DNA of 35,587 bases. Origin: Oscillibacter sp. Its GTDB lineage: Bacteria > Bacillota > Clostridia > Oscillospirales > Oscillospiraceae. The notes beneath the pieces are model-generated. The model was not told the origin of the DNA, ran no database searches, and saw only the letters and a program-made list of their open reading frames with translations. This document shows positions 15,260 through 22,637 of the stretch, in pieces; the stretch's first letter is position 1; every line of letters begins with the position of its first letter. Both the position numbers and the translations under genes were made by a program. The stretch covers positions 18,344 to 53,930 of the forward strand of contig JAAVHD010000056.1 of the NCBI GenBank assembly GCA_014799915.1, read 5' to 3'.

Positions 15260-16936
15260 GTGTTACAGTTACTGCACATTGAAAATATCGCCGTCATCGA
15301 GGAAGCGGACATCACCTTCGATGAGGGCTTCAACGCCCTGACCGGTGAGACCGGCGCGGGCAAAAGTATCGTCATCGACGCCATGGGCGCGGTGCTGGGC
15401 CAGCGGACCAGCCGGGACCTGATCCGCACCGGCGCGGCCAAGTCGTTTGTCAGCGCCGTATTCACCGACGTGCCGCCCCTGGCGGCACTGGAGGAGTGCG
15501 GCATCCAGGCGGAGGATGGCGAGCTGCTGCTGCAAAGGGAGATTTATGCCGACGGCAAAAACGCCTGCCGCGCGGGCGGCAGGCCGGTGACGGTAGCCCA
15601 GCTGCGGCGGATCGGCGCGTCCCTGCTGAACATCCACGGCCAGCACGACGGCCAGCAGCTCCTGGACGAGGAGCAGCACGGGGCCTATCTGGACAGCTTC
15701 GGCCAGGTAGAGAAAGAGATAGCGGATTACACCGCCTGCTACGAGGCCATGGAGCTCACCCGAAAAAAGCTGAAGGCCCTGCAAATGGACGAGGCCGAGA
15801 AGGAGCGACGGATGGACAGCCTCAAGTTCCAGATCGACGAGCTGGAGCGGGCCCAGTTAAAGCCAGGCGAGGAGGAGGCCCTCCTCCAGCGGCGCAACCT
15901 GCTGCACAACAGCGAGAAATTCATGTCCGCCATCCAGGGGGCTGTCTGGAACCTCACCGGCGGCGATGATGGCGGCGGCGCGGTGTCCGAACTGCGGGAG
16001 GCCGCAGGAGCCATCTCCGGTGCAAAAAATCTGGACGAGCAGTTTGCCCAGCTCCACGAGCGGCTGGAAAACCTGTATTCGGAGGCCTACGACGTGGCGG
16101 AGACCCTGCGGGACTTGCAGGACGCCTTTGATTTCAGTCCCCAGGAGCTGGACGAGCTGGAGGGCCGGGCGGACCAGCTGTACCGCCTGAAAAAGAAGTA
16201 CGGTCCCACGGTAGAGGACATGATCGAGTACCTGGAGCAGCGGAAGGAGGAGCTGGACCAGATCGCCTTTGCCTCCGACACCGCCGCCCGGCTGGAAAAG
16301 CAGCTGGAGAAGGAGCGCAAACAGGTGATGAAGGCCGCCGGGGCGCTGTCCGAGGCCCGTAAAGCGGCGGCGAAGCAGCTCGAAGCCCGGATTCAGGACG
16401 AGCTCCGCCAGCTGGACATGCCCAAGGTGCGCTTTGCCATCTGCTTTGAGGAGAAGGAGCCGGACGCCTCCGGCATCGACGTGGTGCGGTTCCTCATGTC
16501 CGCCAACGTGGGGGAGGAGCTGCGGCCCATCAACAAGGTAGCCTCTGGCGGCGAACTGGCGCGGATCATGCTGGCGCTGAAAAACGTGCTGGCGGAGAAC
16601 GAGCTCATCGGAACCCTGGTCTTCGACGAGGTGGACACCGGCGTCAGCGGCCGCGCGGCCCAGAAGGTTGCCGCCAAGCTGGCCCAGGTCAGCCGCCGCA
16701 AGCAGGTGCTGTGCGTCACCCACCTGCCCCAGCTGGCGGCGATGGCCGACACCCACTTCTCCGTGGAGAAAGGGGAGAGCAAGGGCCGGACTTATACAAA
16801 AGTCCTCCGCCTGGACCGAGAGCAGCGCAAGCAGGAGCTGGCCCGCCTCACCGGCGGCGAGCACCTGACGGCGGCCATGCTGGCGGGGGCCGAGGAGCTG
16901 CTGGACGCGGCGGAGGAATATAAAAAGGGCATTTAG
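15260..16936 (+). CDS. recN: DNA repair protein RecN
   Basis: An SMC-like ATPase acting at double-strand breaks. Of the 558 residues, the N-terminal ATPase half carries Walker A GETGAGKS (29-36). A long coiled-coil middle (heptads rich in E, L and K, about 150-380) follows, then the C-terminal half with the ABC signature ASGGELARIMLALK and Walker B TLVFDEVDTGVSG. The GTG at 15260 is chosen because CGGAGGG precedes it and LQLLHIENIAVIEE is the canonical N-terminus; an upstream GTG at 15212 lies in the repeat hairpin. No LexA box is recognised upstream, where the repeat composite occupies the promoter region. Confidence 0.95.
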   Translation: MLQLLHIENIAVIEEADITFDEGFNALTGETGAGKSIVIDAMGAVLGQRTSRDLIRTGAAKSFVSAVFTDVPPLAALEECGIQAEDGELLLQREIYADGKNACRAGGRPVTVAQLRRIGASLLNIHGQHDGQQLLDEEQHGAYLDSFGQVEKEIADYTACYEAMELTRKKLKALQMDEAEKERRMDSLKFQIDELERAQLKPGEEEALLQRRNLLHNSEKFMSAIQGAVWNLTGGDDGGGAVSELREAAGAISGAKNLDEQFAQLHERLENLYSEAYDVAETLRDLQDAFDFSPQELDELEGRADQLYRLKKKYGPTVEDMIEYLEQRKEELDQIAFASDTAARLEKQLEKERKQVMKAAGALSEARKAAAKQLEARIQDELRQLDMPKVRFAICFEEKEPDASGIDVVRFLMSANVGEELRPINKVASGGELARIMLALKNVLAENELIGTLVFDEVDTGVSGRAAQKVAAKLAQVSRRKQVLCVTHLPQLAAMADTHFSVEKGESKGRTYTKVLRLDREQRKQELARLTGGEHLTAAMLAGAEELLDAAEEYKKGI

Positions 16937-16955
16937 CCGGAAAGGAAAGGCTTCC

Positions 16956-17909
16956 ATGGAAGATATCGGGCATCTGAAAAAATATCTGCTGACGATCCAC
17001 CCGGTGCGGAAGACCGCCGCGCAGAAGAAGGAGTTCCGCCAGTGGCTGCTGCGGGAGCTGAAGCGGGCGGGCTGGAAGGCGTCGGAGGAGACCTACGGCA
17101 AGTTCAACGGCAGCGTCAACGTGGTGGCCGGGGACCCGGAGAAGGCCAGCGTCTTCCTCTGCGCCCACTACGACACCGGCTCCAGAATGCTGGTTCCCAA
17201 CTTTGTCTCACCCACCAACGTACCGGCCCATGTGTGCTACCACCTGATGGCGGCGCTGGTGCTGGTAGCGGCGGCGCTGGTAGTGTCCTTCGCGGTCAGC
17301 TTTCCGCTGAACCAGCCGGGGCTGATGCTGCCGCTGTTCCTGATCCTGGCGGTGGCGGGACTGTGGGTGTCGGCCTACGGCCCAGCCAATAAGAGCAACG
17401 CCAACGGCAACTCCTCCGGCGTGCTGGCTCTGCTGGCCGCCGCCAATGAGGCGGGATTTGACAAGCGGGTGTGCCTGGTGTTTCTGGACAACAATGAGCG
17501 GACCCTGCTGGGAGCCTCGGCGTTCAAAAAGAAGCACGCGGAGCAGGCGTCGAAGCGTCTCTTTATCAACCTGGACTGCGTGGGGGACGGGGAGGATCTC
17601 CTGCTGATCCCCTCCAAGTACAGCCGTTGGGACGGCGATCTGACCGAAGCCCTGGAAGCGGCCTTCCAGTCGGGAGAGGAGATGCGCCCCCGACTGCTGA
17701 CCAAGGGACTGCAATACTATCCCTCAGACGGCAGAAAGTTCAAATTCCGCGTGGATATCTGTGCCTGCCGGTATCTGGCGGGATTGGGGTACTACATTCC
17801 CCATCTGCGGACGAAAAAGGATACCACGCTGGAGGAGAGCAACGCGGCATACACCGCCCGGAGCATCGCGCGGTTTTTACCAAGGTATCTGGACGGGGAG
17901 GAGCGCTGA
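16956..17909 (+). CDS. M28-like membrane peptidase, altered metal site
   Basis: A 317-residue protein resembling zinc aminopeptidases of family M28. H71 and D73 in CAHYDTG match the first metal-ligand motif. The next motif is NANGNSSGVLALL (148-160), where the family usually has D in a D-N/D-A-S-G-V pattern that bridges both zincs. E181 in DNNERTLLGA corresponds to the catalytic E, though its usual E-E partner is N. NLDCVGDGED and PHLRTKKDT provide candidate later ligands. Two hydrophobic spans (about 97-117 and 123-141) are inserted between the first and second motifs, which is unusual. It may be a membrane-tethered peptidase or an inactive relative. It starts 20 bases after recN. Confidence 0.7.
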   Translation: MEDIGHLKKYLLTIHPVRKTAAQKKEFRQWLLRELKRAGWKASEETYGKFNGSVNVVAGDPEKASVFLCAHYDTGSRMLVPNFVSPTNVPAHVCYHLMAALVLVAAALVVSFAVSFPLNQPGLMLPLFLILAVAGLWVSAYGPANKSNANGNSSGVLALLAAANEAGFDKRVCLVFLDNNERTLLGASAFKKKHAEQASKRLFINLDCVGDGEDLLLIPSKYSRWDGDLTEALEAAFQSGEEMRPRLLTKGLQYYPSDGRKFKFRVDICACRYLAGLGYYIPHLRTKKDTTLEESNAAYTARSIARFLPRYLDGEER

Positions 17910-17925
17910 TATTTTCTCTTGAAAG
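17910..17925 (+). repeat. Possible degenerate element E left arm
   Basis: TATTTTCTCTTGAAAG directly follows the M28 stop codon and resembles the left arm ATACTTTTTCTTGAAAG of element E. After the next GNAT stop, AGATTTCCGC (18548-18557) matches a piece of the E core. Both matches are short, so this copy is uncertain. Confidence 0.4.
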
Positions 17926-17949
17926 ATATTTGAGTTTATGGAGAAACAT

Positions 17950-18546
17950 ATGCTGAACCGGACAATTCCTTTTTACAATACCATTCTTCGCTGTGACAAA
18001 TATCATTCACAACAGATAAAATTGCCTGACAGCTATATGATCGTACCGTATAGGAATGGGCTTGAAACAGATTGGGCAAGGCTTGAATGTGCAGTTGGAG
18101 ATTTTTTGAGTGCCGAAGAAGCCATGCAATATTTTCTGGAGAAATACCCAAACAGAGGGAACGATGATGATATTTTGTTTTTGCTGAACGATGAAGGACG
18201 GGTAGTTGGCTCCTGCATTGTCTGGGAAGATGAACGGCAGGGCGGCAGTGTCAATTCACTCCATTGGCTGGTTGTGGATGAACAATATCAAGGGAACGGT
18301 CTTGGACGTGCACTCTGTTGTGAAACTATGAATCGGTTCCATATGCGTGATAAAAAAGCGATTTATATTCATACGCAGCCGTGGAGCTGGAAAGCAATTT
18401 TGCTCTATGTTTCGCTTGGCTTCAGATTGCAGAAAACCGATACATTTGCCGCTTATATCAACCAATACGGTGATGCGATGAAGACTCTGAAAGGCATTCT
18501 TTCTGCGAAGCAATATCATTTACTTGAGCTTGCTTCAGACAACTGA
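17950..18546 (+). CDS. GNAT-family acetyltransferase, AT-rich
   Basis: A 198-residue acetyltransferase. The GNAT core is in the middle: GSCIVWEDE, then LHWLVVDEQYQGNGLGRALCCETMNRF with the motif A Q-x-x-G-L-G CoA loop, and a C-terminal LLYVSLGFRLQKTD. The substrate is unknown. The ATG at 17950 is favoured over 17938 because GGAG lies six bases upstream. Codon use is clearly more AT-rich than recN and the M28 gene before it. Like the GNAT genes at 5479 and 30152, it begins just after a TCTTGAAAG box following another gene's stop codon and points the same way as that gene. Confidence 0.87.
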   Translation: MLNRTIPFYNTILRCDKYHSQQIKLPDSYMIVPYRNGLETDWARLECAVGDFLSAEEAMQYFLEKYPNRGNDDDILFLLNDEGRVVGSCIVWEDERQGGSVNSLHWLVVDEQYQGNGLGRALCCETMNRFHMRDKKAIYIHTQPWSWKAILLYVSLGFRLQKTDTFAAYINQYGDAMKTLKGILSAKQYHLLELASDN

Positions 18547-18614
18547 CAGATTTCCGCTTATTGGGGGAATTTGTGCTCCCTATACAGGGGAAGTGCACAA
18601 CCACGGGTAACGAC

Positions 18615-18646
18615 AAAACCGGCGGACCGTGAGGTCCGCCGGTTTT
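18615..18646. terminator. Bidirectional terminator
   Basis: AAAACCGGCGGACC pairs perfectly with GGTCCGCCGGTTTT around GTGA. It lies between convergent genes ending at 18546 (+) and 18659 (-) and has A/T flanks suitable for both directions. Confidence 0.9.
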
Positions 18647-18658
18647 GCTGAGGATCGT

Positions 18659-19054
18659 TCAGGCATATTCGAAATGAATTTGGTGTCCGCTCAGGGATTC
18701 GGTACTGCCGTCTGTATACGTGATGTTGATCCGCATCAGTTCTACATGAACGATTTCCTGGCTGTACCAGACATTTTCCCAATAGACCTGCCGCTTGATT
18801 TCATTGGGCTGAATAACGCTTAAAAGCCTCAGCTGCGCTTCTTCTGCCCGCCTCACATTGTTGAGGACAATGCGATTGATAGCGTTGAATGGAAGAAAAA
18901 AGAAAATGATGGCTTCGATCGTTTTTAAGCTGTCGTTCTTGAAATCCAGCATGACGGCAACTGAATTTCTGTCGCCAGATGGTCCGGCCACCATACACTT
19001 TTTCTTACCTTCGGTTTCCAGGTGTCCAAATGTGGTGTTTCCGAGTATTACCAT
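18659..19054 (-). CDS. Hypothetical protein, 131 residues
   Basis: I do not recognise this gene with confidence. The protein is soluble, mostly beta-strand in character, with N-terminal MVILGNTTFGHLETEGKKK and a central K-T-I-E-A-I-I-F-F-F-L-P-F-N-A-I segment. That segment recalls small domains of unknown function (DUF5780-like: strand, then P-x-N-A-V/I) seen in Firmicutes; this is a weak suggestion. GGGAGTGAT precedes the ATG. Upstream on the same strand is an RNA candidate with a promoter and terminator (19155-19418), so the gene could depend on read-through from that leader. A bidirectional terminator follows its stop. Confidence 0.6.
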   Translation of the reverse strand: MVILGNTTFGHLETEGKKKCMVAGPSGDRNSVAVMLDFKNDSLKTIEAIIFFFLPFNAINRIVLNNVRRAEEAQLRLLSVIQPNEIKRQVYWENVWYSQEIVHVELMRINITYTDGSTESLSGHQIHFEYA

Positions 19055-19154
19055 ATCACTCCCTCTTTCCTTTTTGCCTGCTTGTCACTCTCCTTACTAT
19101 TGATCCTGCCCCGGCAGCCTTGAGGGCAAGCGGAGACCCTTTTGGCGGACCGGG

Positions 19155-19195
19155 TGAAAACAAAAACGCTGTGTAGAGCGATACCTACACAGCGT
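19155..19195 (-). terminator. Intrinsic terminator of the minus-strand RNA
   Basis: ACGCTGTGTAG and CTACACAGCGT form an 11-bp stem (19166-19195). Read on the minus strand it is followed by TTTTTGTTTT (19155-19165). Confidence 0.85.
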
Positions 19196-19384
19196 AAAAG
19201 GCAAAAAGCCCTTCATACGGACACAGAGAATAGAATGCAAAACTCGTTCCTCATACCGTGAATAAAGGGCAGAATCATGTATAGTATTCCATGCAGTATG
19301 GCCGTTCGGCCATTGTGTAGGTGGCAAAGCACCAGGTTCGCAGATGTCGATCACACCAGCATACCCACCGCATCTTTGTTTTCA
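19155..19384 (-). ncRNA. Candidate small RNA or leader, about 230 nt
   Basis: A minus-strand transcription unit with a near-consensus promoter (19390-19418) and a strong terminator (19155-19195) but no recognised gene. Visible stems include ATGGCC with GGCCAT around GAAC, GGTG with CACC, and GCCCTT with AAGGGC. A 36-codon frame rich in W and C begins at an ATG (19383-19385) at the predicted transcript start, with no ribosome binding site. An 85-codon frame at 19097-19354 runs through the terminator. I could not assign it to 6S, SRP or a known riboswitch. It could act alone or attenuate the gene at 18659-19054. Confidence 0.6.
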
Positions 19385-19389
19385 TCCAT

Positions 19390-19418
19390 AGTATAACACA
19401 AGTTTTTGGATTAAGCAA
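19390..19418 (-). promoter_or_regulatory. Promoter of the minus-strand RNA
   Basis: On the minus strand: TTGCTT (19413-19418), a 17-base spacer, TATACT (19390-19395). The expected start is at about 19383-19384. Confidence 0.8.
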
Positions 19419-19480
19419 GGGTTATTTGCAAAAGTGCAGGGGAATCAATTTTTATAGTGGAGACTGAAAACCTGATCCAT

Positions 19481-19588
19481 CCGTGTAGGGGCGCACATTG
19501 TGCGCCCGCAAACCGAAGGGCAGACGCGAGGTTCGTCAAAGCGGTTCTGCCCTTTAGAAACGGGCGCACACTGTGCGCCCCTACACGG
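19481..19588. repeat. Long palindromic repeat of the GTAGGGGC family
   Basis: Two 28-base arms (19481-19508 and 19561-19588) are reverse complements at 27 of 28 positions. Each is itself a palindrome (GGGCGCACA next to TGTGCGCCC), flanked by CCGTGTAG or CTACACGG. Inside, AAGGGCAGA and TCTGCCCTT add another inverted pair. It belongs with the repeats at 393-494. No gene is seen from 19419 to 19749. Confidence 0.75.
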
Positions 19589-19749
19589 ACCCAGCGGATC
19601 GTCAGTCTCTGCTGTGCAAAATTGTTTTCCCAGGTAAAAGCGGCACAATACTGCCCCTATTTATATCTGATGAAAAAGCCTTTCATAGCAAACAAAACCG
19701 CCAGAAGCGGCAAGGTCGCAAAACCTTGCCGCTCCTGTTGCTATCGATA

Positions 19750-20811
19750 TTATCTCCCCAGCTTTTTTTGCAGGGTCTCCGGATTCATTGCGTGGCGCAG
19801 GGCGGTCTCGGAGGAGATACGCCCGGCCTTGTGCAGCCGGAGGATGGATTCGTCCATGCTGATCATGCCCTCCGCGGAGGCAGTCTGGATGGTGGAGTCA
19901 ATTTGATGGATGCGGCTGTCCCGCACCATGCTGCGCACGGCGGTGTTCATGTGCATGATCTCGAAAGCGGGCACCAACTGTCCGTCGGTAGTGGACAGCA
20001 GCTGCTGGCTGATAACGGTCTTGAGCACCTGCGCCAGCTGGATGCGGATTTGCTGCTGCTGGGCAGGGGGGAAGACGTCGATGATACGGTCGATGGTGTT
20101 GACCGCGCCCACCGTATGGAGGGTGGAGATCACCAGATGGCCGGTCTCCGCCGCCGTCATGGCGGTCTGGATGGTGTCCAGGTCCCGCATTTCGCCCAGC
20201 AGGATCACATCCGGCGCCTGCCGAAGGCTGGCCCGCAGGGCGGTGACATAGCTGGCAGTGTCCATAGCCAGCTCACGCTGGCTGATGATGCTCCTGTCAT
20301 TCCGGTGCAGGTACTCGATGGGGTCTTCGATGGTGATGATGTGGGCGTCCCGACTGTGGTTCACCGCGTCCACGATACAGGCCAGCGTGGTGGACTTGCC
20401 GCCGCCCGCAGGGCCCGTGACCAGCACCATACCCCGGGTCAGAGTGGCGACCTTCATGACCTCCTCCGGGATCTCCTTCTCACGCCAGTTGGGGATGCCG
20501 AAGCTGACCACCCGGATGACCGCCGACAGAGAACCCCTCTGCCGATAGGTGTTGACCCGGAACCGGGCCAGGTCGGCGACAGACAGGGAGAAGTCGTCGT
20601 CACCCGTGGTCAGACACCGGTCGATGGAGCGGTGGGCCATGCTGTACAGCTCCCGTACCAGGGATTCCGAGTCGTCCGGCATCAGGCGGCCCTCCTGGAT
20701 GGCGACCAGCTCGCCATCCCGCTTCATGGACACCGCTTTGCCTGTCACCACGAACAGGTCGGAGGCGCCCTCCTGCACCGCCCGCTTGAGAAATGTCAGG
20801 ACACTTTCCAT
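19750..20811 (-). CDS. pilT: PilT-type pilus ATPase
   Basis: A 353-residue hexameric ATPase of the type IV pilus/type II secretion family, best matching PilT, which powers pilus retraction at the inner face of the membrane. Visible are an N-terminal ASDLFVV segment (PAS-like domain), Walker A GPAGGGKST (133-141), the Asp box IEDPIEY (161-167), Walker B LLGEMRD (204-210) and the His box GHLVISTLHT (224-233). The zinc-binding cysteines of PilB-type extension ATPases are absent. It is the last gene of a minus-strand pilus operon. AAAGGAG precedes the ATG. Confidence 0.93.
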   Translation of the reverse strand: MESVLTFLKRAVQEGASDLFVVTGKAVSMKRDGELVAIQEGRLMPDDSESLVRELYSMAHRSIDRCLTTGDDDFSLSVADLARFRVNTYRQRGSLSAVIRVVSFGIPNWREKEIPEEVMKVATLTRGMVLVTGPAGGGKSTTLACIVDAVNHSRDAHIITIEDPIEYLHRNDRSIISQRELAMDTASYVTALRASLRQAPDVILLGEMRDLDTIQTAMTAAETGHLVISTLHTVGAVNTIDRIIDVFPPAQQQQIRIQLAQVLKTVISQQLLSTTDGQLVPAFEIMHMNTAVRSMVRDSRIHQIDSTIQTASAEGMISMDESILRLHKAGRISSETALRHAMNPETLQKKLGR

Positions 20812-20841
20812 TTGTCAAATCTCCTTTATGTTTCGCCTTTC

Positions 20842-21228
20842 TTATTCGCCGTCCCAGACAGCCCAGGAGTCGTCCGTCTCCCAGCTGCCGGTATATTCCG
20901 TCTGCCAGCGCAGGATCTCGCCGTTCTCCCCCAGTACGACCTCCAGCGCCTGGTTCTCTCCCACAGGCAGAGAAAACGCCGCCGTATTACCTGTACGCAC
21001 AATCTCCACGTCCATGGGAAGTGTGTCCCCGCTCCGCAGAGCGGCCACAATTTCCACCGCCCACCGGTCCGCCTTATAATAGTCCGCCGCATTGCGGGCG
21101 GTCATTTCGGCCAGCTTGGCCTCCCGGTCCGCCGTGGCAATGGTCAGCACGGAGAATACCGCCAGACAGAGCACACAGAAGATCATCACGAGGCTCACCG
21201 CCCCGGATACGCCGCCGCCCCGCTTCAT
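20842..21228 (-). CDS. Pilin-operon small membrane protein (PilX-like)
   Basis: A 128-residue protein with a short positively charged N-terminus (MKRGGGVSG) and one hydrophobic helix (about residues 8-30). A soluble domain of helix and strands follows, with the layout of a minor pilin. There is no glutamate at +5 after the G, so classical prepilin peptidase processing is doubtful. Its ATG overlaps the stop of the preceding prepilin gene (ATGA). It probably takes part in pilus assembly or priming, judged from position; the sequence itself matches nothing I can name. Confidence 0.65.
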   Translation of the reverse strand: MKRGGGVSGAVSLVMIFCVLCLAVFSVLTIATADREAKLAEMTARNAADYYKADRWAVEIVAALRSGDTLPMDVEIVRTGNTAAFSLPVGENQALEVVLGENGEILRWQTEYTGSWETDDSWAVWDGE

Positions 21229-21707
21229 GACGCCACCTCCAATGCCGCAATGTCCCAGGAGAGAATGTACACGTCCGCATAATTCTCCCGGCCGTCAACC
21301 CGAAATACCTCCACAACCGCATCGGTGTAAGAGGAGTACGCCTGGGTTTGGTCTAAGTGAAGTACATATCCTCCCTTTCCTCCCATGATTTCGGAGAAGG
21401 AGGAAACCCGGTTCCAATTCTTATCAAAATATAGATTGAAATAGTGATAGAGCTCGTAGTCCGCCGGGATCTGCCCGCCAATCAGCTCCGCTGTCTTCTT
21501 TACGTCGCCGCCTGCGGCCTTGAAGCACTCCGCGACATTTCTGGCTTCGCTGACAGCCCTGTTCAGGCTGGCGCTGTCCTGACTCATGACCTCCGAGCGG
21601 ACAAACAGCCCCACGCAGATGGCTGCGCACATGGAGAAGATACCCACCGCAATGAGCAGCTCGATAGCGAACAGGCCGGAGCGGGTGGGTTTGATCCGTT
21701 CCTGCAT
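21225..21707 (-). CDS. Type IV prepilin-like protein
   Basis: A 160-residue prepilin. The N-terminus MQERIKPTRSG then LFAIELLIAVGIFSM has the class III signal: a short basic leader, cleavage after G11, and E at +5 of the mature form inside a hydrophobic helix. The rest is a soluble globular domain containing two cysteines. It is likely a (minor) pilin of the apparatus encoded with pilT and pilC. Its start abuts the stop of the upstream gene, so translation is coupled. Confidence 0.8.
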   Translation of the reverse strand: MQERIKPTRSGLFAIELLIAVGIFSMCAAICVGLFVRSEVMSQDSASLNRAVSEARNVAECFKAAGGDVKKTAELIGGQIPADYELYHYFNLYFDKNWNRVSSFSEIMGGKGGYVLHLDQTQAYSSYTDAVVEVFRVDGRENYADVYILSWDIAALEVAS

Positions 21708-22181
21708 TTATCCCACACTCCTTACATACACGTCCGCAGTCTGCGTCCGGCCGTTTTCATCGGTCAGTGACAGGCGCAGCAGACCCTCCGCAGGCTCCTC
21801 CGCCTCCAGCGCCTGGGCGGGGAAGACCGTCTCGCCGAACTCCGCGTCCATCTCCCAGCCCTTTTCGCACAGCATCTCCATCAAATAGCCGTCATAGACA
21901 TACAGGATGGTCTCATAGGTGATCCCGTCAAAATCCTGATACAGGAACACCGCGTCCCCGCCGCCGAAAGAGCCGGTCTCCACCATCCCCGCCGCATCGG
22001 AGGCGTGGAGCTTGGCGGTGATGTAGGTGAGGCTGATCCGGTCACTGGAGCTCTCCTCCACCCGGTCCGCCACACGCCGGTAGACCACGGCTCCCGCCGC
22101 CAGACTGAGCAGCAGGGTAGCGCCAAACACACACGTCAGCGCCAGGGCCGCCAGGGTCCCCGCTCCGCTCTGCCGCCTCAT
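21708..22181 (-). CDS. DUF4860-like pilin-operon membrane protein
   Basis: A 157-residue protein with an N-terminal hydrophobic helix (MRRQSGAG then TLAALALTCVFGATLLLSLAAG) and a C-terminal beta-rich domain. The size and layout recall DUF4860 proteins found in Firmicute pilus operons; I give this family name tentatively. There is no E at +5. It overlaps the gene before it by four bases and abuts the prepilin gene after it. It is probably a pilus-associated, membrane-anchored exported protein. Confidence 0.65.
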   Translation of the reverse strand: MRRQSGAGTLAALALTCVFGATLLLSLAAGAVVYRRVADRVEESSSDRISLTYITAKLHASDAAGMVETGSFGGGDAVFLYQDFDGITYETILYVYDGYLMEMLCEKGWEMDAEFGETVFPAQALEAEEPAEGLLRLSLTDENGRTQTADVYVRSVG

Positions 22182-22513
22182 GGCTCCACCTCCGCCAGTT
22201 CGATCACCGTCACGTCGGGCCGGATGTTGGAGGCGAAGATGTCATAAAAGACGGCGTACTTCTCCTCGTCGATGGCCAGCCCGCTCTTTGCCTTCAGGTC
22301 CTCATAGCTGGCGGGGTAGACGCCCTCCAGGGAGTAGCAGCTGACTACCGCCCGGTTCACGGCCTCCTCGGCCATGCGCAGGCCCTCCCGGTCAGAGACC
22401 TCAGCTGCCTCCTGCACGCCCCGGACCATCCATACGGCCACGGCTGCAAAGACCAGCAGTCCCAATACCATGGGGACCCAGGAACCCCGGTCCCCGTATT
22501 TCCGTTTCTTCAT
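22178..22513 (-). CDS. Pilin-like small membrane protein
   Basis: A 111-residue protein: basic N-terminus MKKRKYGDRG, a hydrophobic helix (about 11-31), then an amphipathic helix running into EEAVNRAVVSCYSLEGVYPASYEDL. This last segment, a helix followed by C-Y-x-x-E-G-x-Y-P, is typical of the start of pilin or pseudopilin globular domains. The family's E at +5 is missing. It is the first of four tightly packed pilin-like genes, separated from pilC by a copy of element E. Confidence 0.7.
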   Translation of the reverse strand: MKKRKYGDRGSWVPMVLGLLVFAAVAVWMVRGVQEAAEVSDREGLRMAEEAVNRAVVSCYSLEGVYPASYEDLKAKSGLAIDEEKYAVFYDIFASNIRPDVTVIELAEVEP

Positions 22514-22543
22514 ATGCTCACCTGATTCTCAATTAAAAATCGC

Positions 22544-22637
22544 GCTTCGTCACCGTGCGGAAAGCTTGGAACAGCAACTGTGTACGGGGCGATATTAAAG
22601 TTCTTTTTGATCCTTTTTCTTTCAAGAAAAAGGATTA
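22544..22637 (-). repeat. Element E copy 2, intact
   Basis: Read on the minus strand, the pilC stop TAA (22635-22637) is followed at once by a hairpin with 11-bp arms, TCCTTTTTCTT and AAGAAAAAGGA around GA. Then come the CAAAAAGAACTTT spacer and the core starting AATATCGCCC. This is the uninterrupted version of the repeats at 5327/6190 and 30121/30764. The hairpin could reduce expression of the pilin genes behind it. Confidence 0.85.

Noticed and set aside
15857-16957. 366-codon minus-strand frame
   Set aside because: Antisense to recN; no start signal or family resemblance.
19097-19354. 85-codon minus-strand frame
   Set aside because: It runs through a strong terminator hairpin of its own transcript and has no binding site; the RNA interpretation is better.
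19573-21282. 569-codon plus-strand frame
   Set aside because: Antisense to pilT and a pilin-like gene; its composition is a codon-bias artefact.
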